This document shows positions 34,776-43,218 of a stretch of DNA of 64,000 nt, piece by piece. How positions within the stretch are numbered: the first letter of the stretch is position 1; every line of letters begins with the position of its first letter. Origin of the DNA: Paraburkholderia xenovorans LB400 (GTDB taxonomy: Bacteria > Pseudomonadota > Gammaproteobacteria > Burkholderiales > Burkholderiaceae); contig NC_007951.1 of the NCBI RefSeq assembly GCF_000013645.1, positions 3,782,001 through 3,846,000 of the forward strand, written 5' to 3'. A program made the position numbers and the translations under genes. Under the pieces are notes generated by a model, which was not told the DNA's origin, did not search any database, and saw only the letters and a list, made by a program, of their open reading frames with translations.

Positions 34776-35855
34776 TTACGCCGTCGTTTCGCCAAGACCT
34801 TCTTCGAGATCGACCACCTCGCCGCAGTCCTGCGGATCATAGCCTTCGAGCTGATCGACGCTCTCGCGAAACGCGCTGCCGCGCAGCAAGCCGATCACGG
34901 CCGCAAGCGGCGCGCGCTCGAGGCGCGCACGGTCGCAGGCGAAATAATAGTCTTCGTCGACGACTGGAATGAAGTCGAGACCGAAGTGATGCGCCGCGGG
35001 CTCCACGCCGAAGCCCACGTCCGCCATGCCGCTCGCGACGAACGCCGCAATCGCCGAATGCGTAAGTTCCGTCGACGCATAACCATTGACCCGATCCGGA
35101 TCCACGCCGACTTTCCGTAGTGCGAGATCCAGCAACATGCGCGTGCCGGAGCCGGGTTGCCGGTTGACGAAGCGAATGTCGTCGCGCGCGAGATCACTCA
35201 GACCCACGATTCCTCTGGGATTGCCCTTGCCGAGAAAGAGTCCCTGTTTGCGCCGCGTCAGATGCACGAGCACATGACGCTGCGGATCGAGCCAGCGCCG
35301 GTACGTATCGGCGCACACCGCGCGAAACTCGCCGAGCGGCAAATGGAAGCCGGCCAGGTCGCATTCGCCGCGCGCAAGCGCGCTCACGGCGTCGGCGCTG
35401 TCCCGATACTTGATGTCGACCGGCAGATCGTTGGCGACCAACGCGGTGACGAGCGCGGCCACGGCATAACCGTGCGACGCGAAGATGCGCACGTCGTCGG
35501 CGGGCGGTGCGAGCCAGCGGTTCAGATCGCTCGCCACTTCGCTGGCGAGCGCCTGCATATTGCCGTCGAGCCGTTCCCCGCACAGACGCTGCGCGCGCAA
35601 TACCGCTTGCCCGAGTTCGGACAGCACCGAGCCGCGGCCACGCTCTTTCGCGATCAGCGGACCGCCCAGACGCTCTTCGATGCTGCGCAGCAAACCCCAC
35701 GCATGACGGTAGGACAAACCCTTAAGCGTCGCCGCCTGCGCGATGCTGCCTGATTCATCCACCAGCGCCAGCAACGGCACGACGTCCGACAGGCTTGCCT
35801 CGCGGCCATCCGGACTCTTCACCACCAGTTGCGCCTGGCACTCGATTCTGATCAT
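34776..35855 (-). CDS. fdsR: ModE/LysR-like regulator with PBP-type sensor, probable fds regulator
   Basis: A 359-residue regulator. The N-terminus is a ModE-like winged HTH (LLALVDESGSIAQAATLKGLSYRHAWGLL, about residues 28-56, then GPLIAKERGRGSVLSELGQ). Residues about 120-330 form a periplasmic-binding-protein-like effector domain (FASHGYAVAALVTALVAND, GECDLAGFHLPLGEF, VNRQPGSGTRMLLDLALR, ASGMADVGFGVEP). This architecture is used for molybdate or tungstate-linked control. It is divergent from fdsGBAD across 134 bases, matching the place of fdsR in Cupriavidus necator. The symbol is by position and architecture; the true ligand is unknown. Confidence 0.8.
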   Translation of the reverse strand: MIRIECQAQLVVKSPDGREASLSDVVPLLALVDESGSIAQAATLKGLSYRHAWGLLRSIEERLGGPLIAKERGRGSVLSELGQAVLRAQRLCGERLDGNMQALASEVASDLNRWLAPPADDVRIFASHGYAVAALVTALVANDLPVDIKYRDSADAVSALARGECDLAGFHLPLGEFRAVCADTYRRWLDPQRHVLVHLTRRKQGLFLGKGNPRGIVGLSDLARDDIRFVNRQPGSGTRMLLDLALRKVGVDPDRVNGYASTELTHSAIAAFVASGMADVGFGVEPAAHHFGLDFIPVVDEDYYFACDRARLERAPLAAVIGLLRGSAFRESVDQLEGYDPQDCGEVVDLEEGLGETTA

Positions 35856-35989
35856 ATATGCTCAACTTTTTCCTATTGCGCCGGCCGAATCACCCGCCTA
35901 TTGTTCGGCTATCCCATATCGAATATACGAAGCATAAGTGCACGCATTATGAATGACAAGTGCATATATGACTTTGGAGGAGCCCCCAC
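35856..35989. promoter_or_regulatory. Divergent control region of fdsR and fdsGBAD
   Basis: 134 bases, clearly A/T-richer than the neighbours. The 8-bp palindrome CATATATG occurs at its two ends (35853-35860, overlapping the fdsR start, and 35963-35970). CATAA and TTATG form a short inverted repeat around 35930-35950. No match to a full ModE operator could be made, and no confident -10/-35 pair. Confidence 0.45.
35976..35982 (+). promoter_or_regulatory. Ribosome-binding site that fixes the TTG start of fdsG
   Basis: GGAGGAG lies 7 bases before TTG 35990. No ATG is in frame nearby until 36050, inside the conserved part of the protein, so this strong site supports TTG initiation. Confidence 0.75.
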
Positions 35990-36475
35990 TTGGACGATTC
36001 CATCGCCATCGCGCCGGATCAGCTCGTGCAACGTCACGCGCAACCGGGCATGTCGCTGCTAGCGGTCTTGCACGCGATTCAGGACGAACTCGGTTACGTT
36101 CCGCCCGCTGCGGTCGCGCCGCTTGCGCGCGCCTTGAACCTGTCGCGCGCGGAAGTGCACGGCGTCATCACCTACTACCACCACTTCCGCACGCAGCCGG
36201 CCGCGCAGGTCACGGTGCAGTTGTGCCGCGCGGAAGCTTGCCGCAGCATGGGCACCGAAGCGCTGGCCCGCCATATCGAGACGCACACCGGCTGCCGCTT
36301 CGACGCCGAACATCAGCATGGCGCGACCGTGGAGCTGGAGTCGGTGTATTGCCTCGGCCAATGCGCACTCTCGCCGGCGCTGATGCTCAACGGCACGCTG
36401 CACGCCAGGATCACGCCGCAAAAGTTCGACGCGATCTTCGCGGCCGCCAGCAAGTGTGTGGAGGTGACGGCATGA
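35990..36475 (+). CDS. fdsG: NAD-dependent formate dehydrogenase gamma subunit
   Basis: NuoE-like [2Fe-2S] subunit of the soluble molybdenum formate dehydrogenase, 161 residues. Four cysteines of the thioredoxin-fold ferredoxin are in VQLCRAEACRSMG and YCLGQCALSPALML. The N-terminal helical part includes LLAVLHAIQDELGYVP and ALNLSRAEVHGVITYYHHFR. Translation starts at TTG 35990 with a strong GGAGGAG. The stop TGA overlaps the fdsB ATG by four bases (ATGA), so the two are translationally coupled. Confidence 0.95.
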   Translation: MDDSIAIAPDQLVQRHAQPGMSLLAVLHAIQDELGYVPPAAVAPLARALNLSRAEVHGVITYYHHFRTQPAAQVTVQLCRAEACRSMGTEALARHIETHTGCRFDAEHQHGATVELESVYCLGQCALSPALMLNGTLHARITPQKFDAIFAAASKCVEVTA

Positions 36476-38037
36476 CGCGCATCTATGTTCCCCGCGATTC
36501 GTCGGCACTGGCGCTCGGCGCTGACGCGCTCGCTCAGGCGATCGAAGCCGAAGCCGCGCGCCGCGGCCTCGCTGTCGAACTCGTTCGAAACGGCTCGCGC
36601 GGTTTGTTATGGCTTGAACCGCTCGTTGAAGTTCAGACGCGTGAAGGCCGCATCGGCTACGCGAATGTCGAAGCGAGCGACGTCGCCGCGCTGTTCGATG
36701 CCGGCTTACCTGAAGGCGGGGCGCACCCGAAGCGCGTCGGCGTGGTCGACGAGATTCCGTATCTGAAGAAGCAGCAGCGCCTGACGTTCGCGCGCATCGG
36801 CATCACGGACCCGCTTTCCATCGACGACTACATCGCCCACGGCGGCCTCGAAGGCTTGCGCCAGGCTCTGCAAACCGACGGCGACGCCGCCTGCGAAGCG
36901 CTGATCGAATCCGGCCTGCGCGGCCGGGGCGGCGCGGCCTTCCCCGCCGGCATCAAATGGCGCACGGTGCGCGGCGCGAAGGCGGCGCAGAAGTACATCG
37001 TCTGCAATGCGGACGAAGGCGATTCCGGCACCTTCTCCGATCGTCTCGTGATGGAAAGCGATCCGTACGTGCTGATCGAAGGGATGATCATCGCGGGCGT
37101 CGTGACGGGCGCGACGGTGGGCCACATCTACGTGCGCAGCGAGTATCCCCATTCGATCGCGACGCTCGAAGCGGCCATCGCGAAAGCACGCGCTGCCGGC
37201 TGGCTCGGCGATAGCGTGCTCGGCTCGACGGAACACCGCTTCGAACTGTTCGTGGCGAAAGGCGCCGGCGCATATGTGTGCGGCGAGGAAACGGCGCTGC
37301 TCGAATCGCTCGAAGGCAAGCGCGGCATTGTGCGCGCCAAGCCGCCGGTGCCGGCGCTCGTCGGCCTGTTCGGCCAGCCGACCGTGATCAACAACGTCAT
37401 CACGCTGGCAACGGTGCCGATCATTTTCGCGCGCGGCGCGGCGTTCTACAAAGACTTCGGCATGGGCCGCTCGCGCGGCACGCTGCCGTTCCAGCTGGCG
37501 GGCAATGTGAAGCAAGGCGGCCTGGTCGAACTCGCGTTCGGCGTGACGCTGCGCGAATTGCTCTACGAGTACGGCGGCGGCACGGCGAGCGGCCGCCCCG
37601 CGCGCGCGGTGCAGGTGGGCGGCCCGCTCGGCACGTATCTGCCGGAAAGCCAGTGGGACATTCCGATGGACTACGAGGCGTATGCGGCAGTCGGCGCGGT
37701 AGTGGGTCACGGCGGCCTCGTGGTCCATGACGACACGTCGAATCTCGCCGAACTCGCGCAATACGCCATGCACTTTTGCGCGCTCGAATCATGCGGCAAA
37801 TGCACGCCGTGCCGGATCGGCTCGACGCGCGGCGTCGAAGTGATCGGGCGGATTCGCAACGGCGATACGTCCACCCGGCAAGTGCAATTGCTGCGCGATC
37901 TGTGCGACACGATGGTGTCCGGGTCGCTCTGCGCGATGGGCGGCATGACGCCGTTCCCGGTGCTGTCCGCGCTCGATCATTTCCCCGAAGACTTCGGTCT
38001 CGCCAACGTGTCTGAACACGCGCCGAAAGCGGCCTGA
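36472..38037 (+). CDS. fdsB: NAD-dependent formate dehydrogenase beta subunit
   Basis: NuoF-like subunit carrying FMN, a [4Fe-4S] cluster and the NAD site, 521 residues from ATG 36472. The first 110 residues resemble the thioredoxin-like domain seen in FdsB. FMN/NAD motifs are GLRGRGGAAFPAGIKW, YIVCNADEGDSGTFSDR and GAGAYVCGEETALLESLEG. The cluster ligands lie in ESCGKCTPCRIGSTRGVE near residues 440-457, with a fourth cysteine in GSLCAMGGMTP. It follows fdsG with a four-base overlap and precedes fdsA by 14 bases. Confidence 0.96.
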   Translation: MTRIYVPRDSSALALGADALAQAIEAEAARRGLAVELVRNGSRGLLWLEPLVEVQTREGRIGYANVEASDVAALFDAGLPEGGAHPKRVGVVDEIPYLKKQQRLTFARIGITDPLSIDDYIAHGGLEGLRQALQTDGDAACEALIESGLRGRGGAAFPAGIKWRTVRGAKAAQKYIVCNADEGDSGTFSDRLVMESDPYVLIEGMIIAGVVTGATVGHIYVRSEYPHSIATLEAAIAKARAAGWLGDSVLGSTEHRFELFVAKGAGAYVCGEETALLESLEGKRGIVRAKPPVPALVGLFGQPTVINNVITLATVPIIFARGAAFYKDFGMGRSRGTLPFQLAGNVKQGGLVELAFGVTLRELLYEYGGGTASGRPARAVQVGGPLGTYLPESQWDIPMDYEAYAAVGAVVGHGGLVVHDDTSNLAELAQYAMHFCALESCGKCTPCRIGSTRGVEVIGRIRNGDTSTRQVQLLRDLCDTMVSGSLCAMGGMTPFPVLSALDHFPEDFGLANVSEHAPKAA

Positions 38038-38051
38038 CCCAGGAGCCCACC

Positions 38052-41000
38052 ATGTCCGACATGCTCAACTCATCCACTGGCGGCTGCGGCTCCGGCAACT
38101 GCGCGTGCAAGGCGCAAGCCCAGCAGCAGCGCTCGCCCCGTTCCTTCTTCGACGACACGGACTACGGCACGCCCGAGCGTCACGCCGACATCGACGTCAC
38201 GCTGGAAATCGACGGCCAGTCCGTCACCGTGCCGGCCGGCACCTCCGTCATGCGCGCCGCCGTCGAAGCGGGCGTCAACGTGCCGAAGCTCTGCGCGACC
38301 GATTCGCTGGAACCGTTCGGCTCGTGCCGCCTGTGTCTCGTGGAAATCGAAGGCAAGCGCGGCTATCCCGCGTCATGCACGACGCCGGTCGAAGCCGGCA
38401 TGAAGGTGCGCACGCAGACCGATCGTCTGCAGTCGCTGCGCCGCAACGTGATGGAGCTGTACATCTCCGATCACCCGCTCGACTGCCTGACCTGCCCCGC
38501 CAACGGCGACTGCGAACTGCAGGACATGGCGGGCGTCACGGGCTTGCGCGAAGTGCGCTACGGCTTCGACGGCGCGAATCACCTGAAGGATAAGAAAGAC
38601 GAGTCGAACCCGTACTTCACCTACGACGCGTCGAAGTGCATCGTCTGCAATCGCTGCGTGCGCGCGTGCGAGGAAACGCAAGGTACGTTCGCGCTGACCA
38701 TCGCCGGGCGCGGTTTCGAATCGCGCGTGGCGGCCAGCGAAAACGTGCCGTTCATGGAATCGGAGTGCGTGTCGTGCGGCGCGTGCGTGGCCGCATGCCC
38801 GACCGCGACCTTGCAGGAAAAGACCGTCATCATGCTTGGCCAGGCCGAGCATTCGGTCGTGACCACGTGCGCGTATTGCGGCGTCGGCTGCTCGTTCAAG
38901 GCGGAGATGAAGGGCAACCAGGTCGTGCGGATGGTGCCGCACAAGAACGGCCAGGCCAACGAAGGCCACGCCTGCGTGAAGGGCCGCTTTGCGTGGGGCT
39001 ACGCGACGCACAAGGACCGCATCACCAGGCCGATGATCCGTGCAAAGATCACCGATCCGTGGCGCGAAGTGAGTTGGGAAGAAGCGCTCACGTATGCAGC
39101 GTCGGAATTCCGCCGCATTCAGGCGAAGCACGGGCGCGATTCGATCGGCGGCATTACGTCGTCGCGTTGCACGAACGAAGAAACGTATCTGGTGCAAAAG
39201 CTCGTGCGCGCCGCGTTCGGCAACAACAACGTCGACACCTGCGCGCGCGTGTGCCACTCGCCGACCGGCTATGGACTGAAGACCACGCTCGGCGAATCGG
39301 CGGGCACGCAGACGTTCGCCTCGGTCGATAAAGCCGACGTGATCATGGTGATCGGCGCGAATCCGACCGACGGCCACCCGGTGTTCGGCTCACGTCTGAA
39401 ACGCCGCGTGCGCGAAGGCGCGAAGCTGATCGTGGTCGATCCGCGCCGCATCGATATCGTCGATACGCCGCATGTGAAGGCGTCGCATCATCTGCAATTG
39501 CGCCCGGGCACCAACGTGGCAGTGGTAAACGCGCTGGCGCATGTGATCGTCACCGAAGGGCTGGTGAACGAAGCGTTCGTTGCCGAGCGTTGCGAAACGC
39601 GCGCGTTCGAGCAATGGCGCGATTTCGTCGCGCTGCCGGAAAACGCGCCGGAGGCGACCGAGGCGGCGACCGGCGTGCCGGCTCAAGCCGTGCGCGAAGC
39701 CGCCCGCATCTATGCGACCGGCGGCAACGCCGCGATCTACTACGGTCTGGGCGTCACCGAACACGCGCAAGGCTCGACGATGGTGATGGGCATCGCCAAC
39801 CTCGCAATGGCGACGGGCAACATCGGCCGCGAAGGTGTGGGCGTGAATCCGCTGCGCGGCCAGAACAACGTGCAGGGTTCGTGCGACATGGGCTCGTTCC
39901 CGCACGAGCTGCCAGGCTATCGCCACATCAGCGACACGGTCACGCGCACGCTGTTCGAGGAAGCGTGGAACGTCACGCTGCAACCCGAACCCGGTCTGCG
40001 CATTCCGAACATGTTCGACGCCGCCGTGCACGGCACCTTCAAGGGTCTGTACTGCCAGGGCGAAGACATCGTGCAGTCGGATCCGAATACGCACCACGTG
40101 TCCGCGGCGCTGTCGGCGATGGAATGCATTGTCGTGCAGGACATTTTCCTGAACGAGACCGCCAAGTATGCGCACGTGCTGCTGCCTGGTTCGTCGTTCC
40201 TCGAAAAGGACGGCACGTTCACCAACGCGGAGCGCCGCATCTCGCGCGTGCGCAAGGTCATGCCGCCGGTACCGGGTTACGCCGACTGGGAAGTCACGGT
40301 GCTGCTCGCGCGCGCGCTCGGCTATGAAATGGACTACACGCATCCGTCGCAGATCATGGACGAGATCGCGCGTCTCACGCCGACCTTCCACGGCGTCTCG
40401 TACAAAAAGCTCGACGAACTCGGCAGCATCCAGTGGCCGTGCAACGAGAATGCGCCGGACGGTACGCCGACCATGCATATCGACACCTTCGTGCGCGGCA
40501 AGGGCAAGTTCGTGATCACGAAGTTCATCGCGACGCCGGAGAAAGTCACGCGCAAATTCCCGCTGCTGCTCACCACGGGCCGCATCCTGTCGCAATACAA
40601 CGTGGGCGCGCAGACGCGCCGCACCGAGAACTCGCGCTGGCACGACGAGGACCGGCTGGAAATCCATCCGCACGACGCCGAAGAACGCGGCATCAGGACG
40701 GACGATTGGGTCGGCATTGAATCGCGCGCGGGACAGACCGTGCTGCGCGCCAAGGTGACCGAGCGCATGCAGCCGGGCGTCGTTTATACGACGTTCCACT
40801 TCCCCGAATCGGGCGCGAACGTGATCACCACCGATAGCTCGGACTGGGCGACCAACTGTCCGGAATACAAGGTGACCGCGGTGCAGGTGATGCCGGTCGA
40901 ACAGCCGTCGCAATGGCAGAGAGACTATTCGCGTTTCAACACCGAACAGCTCGATCTGCTGAAGCAGCGCGAGCTGGCCAACGCAACATCGGGCAAGTGA
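38052..41000 (+). CDS. fdsA: NAD-dependent formate dehydrogenase alpha subunit (molybdenum)
   Basis: Catalytic subunit oxidising formate to CO2 at a bis-MGD molybdenum centre, 982 residues. Domains in order: N-terminal [2Fe-2S] (LCATDSLEPFGSCRLCLVEI, about 80-110), His/Cys [4Fe-4S] (SDHPLDCLTCPANGDC), two ferredoxin clusters (CIVCNRCVRACEE and CVSCGACVAACP), a further cluster at the molybdopterin entry (CAYCGVGCSFKAE), then the molybdopterin domain. The Mo ligand is Cys401 in DTCARVCHSPTGYG; it is cysteine, not selenocysteine. NPTDGHPVFGSRLKRRV and GPxx-type MGD motifs follow. It is soluble, with no twin-arginine signal. Confidence 0.97.
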   Translation: MSDMLNSSTGGCGSGNCACKAQAQQQRSPRSFFDDTDYGTPERHADIDVTLEIDGQSVTVPAGTSVMRAAVEAGVNVPKLCATDSLEPFGSCRLCLVEIEGKRGYPASCTTPVEAGMKVRTQTDRLQSLRRNVMELYISDHPLDCLTCPANGDCELQDMAGVTGLREVRYGFDGANHLKDKKDESNPYFTYDASKCIVCNRCVRACEETQGTFALTIAGRGFESRVAASENVPFMESECVSCGACVAACPTATLQEKTVIMLGQAEHSVVTTCAYCGVGCSFKAEMKGNQVVRMVPHKNGQANEGHACVKGRFAWGYATHKDRITRPMIRAKITDPWREVSWEEALTYAASEFRRIQAKHGRDSIGGITSSRCTNEETYLVQKLVRAAFGNNNVDTCARVCHSPTGYGLKTTLGESAGTQTFASVDKADVIMVIGANPTDGHPVFGSRLKRRVREGAKLIVVDPRRIDIVDTPHVKASHHLQLRPGTNVAVVNALAHVIVTEGLVNEAFVAERCETRAFEQWRDFVALPENAPEATEAATGVPAQAVREAARIYATGGNAAIYYGLGVTEHAQGSTMVMGIANLAMATGNIGREGVGVNPLRGQNNVQGSCDMGSFPHELPGYRHISDTVTRTLFEEAWNVTLQPEPGLRIPNMFDAAVHGTFKGLYCQGEDIVQSDPNTHHVSAALSAMECIVVQDIFLNETAKYAHVLLPGSSFLEKDGTFTNAERRISRVRKVMPPVPGYADWEVTVLLARALGYEMDYTHPSQIMDEIARLTPTFHGVSYKKLDELGSIQWPCNENAPDGTPTMHIDTFVRGKGKFVITKFIATPEKVTRKFPLLLTTGRILSQYNVGAQTRRTENSRWHDEDRLEIHPHDAEERGIRTDDWVGIESRAGQTVLRAKVTERMQPGVVYTTFHFPESGANVITTDSSDWATNCPEYKVTAVQVMPVEQPSQWQRDYSRFNTEQLDLLKQRELANATSGK

Positions 41001-41008
41001 GGCCGGGC

Positions 41009-41260
41009 ATGGACAATCAGAACCTGATCGACATGGCCAACCGGATCGGCGACTTTTTCGATTCGATGCCGGACCGCGAGGAAGCGCTCGCCGGCATCGC
41101 CGATCATATTCGCCGCTTCTGGGAGCCGCGCATGCGGCGCGCGTTGCTGGCGGCGCTCGATGAGCCCGATGCGAGCGGCATTGAAATGTCGGCCATCGTC
41201 CGGGAAGCGCTCATCAAACATCGCGAGCAACTGACGCCCGCTGCACCGGCAACGGTGTAA
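41009..41260 (+). CDS. fdsD: Formate dehydrogenase delta subunit
   Basis: Small subunit of the Fds complex, 83 residues from ATG 41009 (MDNQNLIDMANRIGDFFDSM). Family segments are PDREEALAGIADHIRRFWEPRMR and the C-terminal SAIVREALIKHREQL. It lies 8 bases after fdsA. In C. necator an fdsC (FdhD-type sulfurtransferase) gene stands between fdsA and fdsD; it is missing here. Confidence 0.92.
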   Translation: MDNQNLIDMANRIGDFFDSMPDREEALAGIADHIRRFWEPRMRRALLAALDEPDASGIEMSAIVREALIKHREQLTPAAPATV

Positions 41261-41311
41261 GCCGGGCCGCGCTCGCCGGATTCACCACCCGCGCGACTCA
41301 GGCGGCCCGCG

Positions 41312-43036
41312 TCACAAGGCCGCCTGCTCCGGTATCTCTCCGCTCACCGCGAACCACGCTTCGCAATGCCGCAACAGGCCGTGCAGGTCGGAGCCGGTGC
41401 GCCCGCGCGCGCTGATGTAGCCGTCCGGTCGCACGAGATAGAACGACGGCCGCGTGCGGCCATACGATTCGGCAAGCGCCGGTCCACCGTCGCCGGTGGT
41501 ATCCGTAATGCGCCAGATGCGCACCGCGCCCGGCAGCAATCTCTCGACTTCCGCTGCCACGCGCTCCAGTTCCGCGTCCGGCGGCGGCGCATGCTTCGCC
41601 GCGGGATCCAGCGGTTTTTCGTCGACGGGCAGCGGCGGCACCAGCAGGAACAGCGAGAAGAACGCCGGATCGTGCAGATCGAACACGCAGCCGACGCCGG
41701 GCGCACGGCCGAGCGGTCCGTCGACCACATGCACCAGCGCGTCCGGTGCGCGCTCGCCGGCGCGCGGTCCGCCGTCGAGCACCCGTTCGAGCGTCAACGG
41801 ACTGCGCCGGTACTGGATCGACAACTCGCTGATGGCCAGGCGCGCGGCGTCGCGCAGCGGACCCAGCGCGGCGAGCACCGGCATCACCCGTTCGCGCAGC
41901 AGCTTCAGCGGCCCGTGATCGGCCTCCGCCATCTGCGTGATGAAACCCGTCTGACGCAGCACGTCACGTTCGATAGGATGGCGTTCGAGGTGATAGGTGT
42001 CGAGCAGACGATCCGGCGCCGCGCCTTTCAGCACGCGCGCGAGCTTCCAGCCGAGATTGAACGCTTCCTGAATGCCTGTGTTCATGCCCTGCGCGCCGGC
42101 CGGGCTGTGCACATGCGCGGCGTCGCCCGCAAGGAAGATGCGGCCGACGCGCAGCCGGTCCACCATGCGGCTATTCACATGAAAATACGAGGACCACGCG
42201 AGATCCGACACGTCGACCCGCTCGCGCACGCGCCGCGCGATCAGCGCCTTGCATTCTTCCAGCGAAGGCGGCGGCACCCTGTTCAGCGGTGGCTCGCCCA
42301 GCACCGCCGGCGTTTCGGCCGGCGCGACGCCGGCAGGCTCGACGGCATGATCCGCGATCAGACGATGCCTGCCGTGGCCCATCGGAAACAGCGCGACCAG
42401 TCCTTCGCCCGACGCGAAAATATGGAACTCGTCTTCGGGCCAATCGGTTTCTGCGTGCAGGTCGGCGAGCAGGAAAGTCTGCTCGAAGGTCTTGCCCTCG
42501 AAGTTCAAACCGAGCCGGTGACGGATCGCGCTATGTGCGCCGTCGGCGGCGATCATGTACGACGGACGCATGGTCTCCGTGTGGCCGTCCGCGCGGCGCA
42601 GCGTCGCCTGAATGCTGGCGGCGCCTTGCGCGAACATCGTGAGCTCGACGCCCCGTTCGATCGTCACGCCGAACGTCGCGAGATGCTCGGTCAGCAGGCG
42701 CTCGGTCACGGACTGATCGAGAAACAGCAGATACGGATAGCGCGTGTGCAACGGATCGAAATCCAGCTGCGCGAGACGCATGCCGTTCGAAAACAGATTG
42801 GCGATGCGCGCGCGATGGCCGAGCTCGAGAAACGGCTCGACCAGCCGATGCTGCTCGAGCAACTCGAGCGTGCGCGCCTGGATGCCGATGGCCCGCGAAT
42901 ACGGGTTCGGCTGCATGGCCTTGTCGATCAGACGCACGGGGATGTGGGCACGCGCGAGACTCATCGCTGCGGCGAGCCCGGTGGGACCCGCCCCGACGAT
43001 CAGCACCGGCGACGCATCGTTTGCGGCAGCGTCCAT
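41312..43036 (-). CDS. FAD-dependent aromatic monooxygenase (PheA/TfdB type)
   Basis: Class A flavoprotein hydroxylase, 574 residues from ATG 43036 (MDAAANDASPVLIVGAGPTGLAAAMSLA), supported by GGAG six bases upstream. The FAD loop GAGPTGLAA is near residues 17-25. The DG motif is in MIAADGAHSAIRHRLG and the second FAD motif is RIFLAGDAAHVHSPAGAQGMNTGIQEAFNLGWKLA, given here in parts GDAAHVHSP and GMNTGIQ. The C-terminal 150 residues match the thioredoxin-like domain of phenol hydroxylases. The aromatic substrate is unknown, and no catabolic genes adjoin it. It is convergent with fdsGBAD. Confidence 0.88.
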   Translation of the reverse strand: MDAAANDASPVLIVGAGPTGLAAAMSLARAHIPVRLIDKAMQPNPYSRAIGIQARTLELLEQHRLVEPFLELGHRARIANLFSNGMRLAQLDFDPLHTRYPYLLFLDQSVTERLLTEHLATFGVTIERGVELTMFAQGAASIQATLRRADGHTETMRPSYMIAADGAHSAIRHRLGLNFEGKTFEQTFLLADLHAETDWPEDEFHIFASGEGLVALFPMGHGRHRLIADHAVEPAGVAPAETPAVLGEPPLNRVPPPSLEECKALIARRVRERVDVSDLAWSSYFHVNSRMVDRLRVGRIFLAGDAAHVHSPAGAQGMNTGIQEAFNLGWKLARVLKGAAPDRLLDTYHLERHPIERDVLRQTGFITQMAEADHGPLKLLRERVMPVLAALGPLRDAARLAISELSIQYRRSPLTLERVLDGGPRAGERAPDALVHVVDGPLGRAPGVGCVFDLHDPAFFSLFLLVPPLPVDEKPLDPAAKHAPPPDAELERVAAEVERLLPGAVRIWRITDTTGDGGPALAESYGRTRPSFYLVRPDGYISARGRTGSDLHGLLRHCEAWFAVSGEIPEQAAL

Positions 43037-43137
43037 GCGGAACTCCGGAGACAACAATGCGTTCTAGTGTACGCCCGCGGGAAGTCACCTTGGGAGCGCC
43101 GCCGACAACCGGCCGGGCGGTTGCGTTGCATCAATCG

Positions 43138-43192
43138 CGGCACCGGCGTGGCATCGTGGTGACCATGTGGTGACCGCGTTGTGCCGGTGCCG
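43138..43192. repeat. 10-bp inverted repeat around an 11-bp tandem duplication
   Basis: CGGCACCGGC (43138-43147) and GCCGGTGCCG (43183-43192) flank two copies of GTGGTGACC (43156-43164 and 43167-43175) spaced 11 bases apart. It lies between the CDF exporter stop and the flavin monooxygenase start. No T run follows either arm. Confidence 0.6.
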
Positions 43193-43218
43193 TGACTTGC
43201 CGCGCGTCCCGCCCAGCT

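Noticed and set aside
39252..39254. Selenocysteine at the formate dehydrogenase active site
   Set aside because: The codon is TGC (Cys401), not TGA, so no selenocysteine insertion is involved.
34776..41260. Horizontally acquired formate dehydrogenase island
   Set aside because: Base composition and codon use look like the flanks, and there are no mobility genes or boundary repeats.
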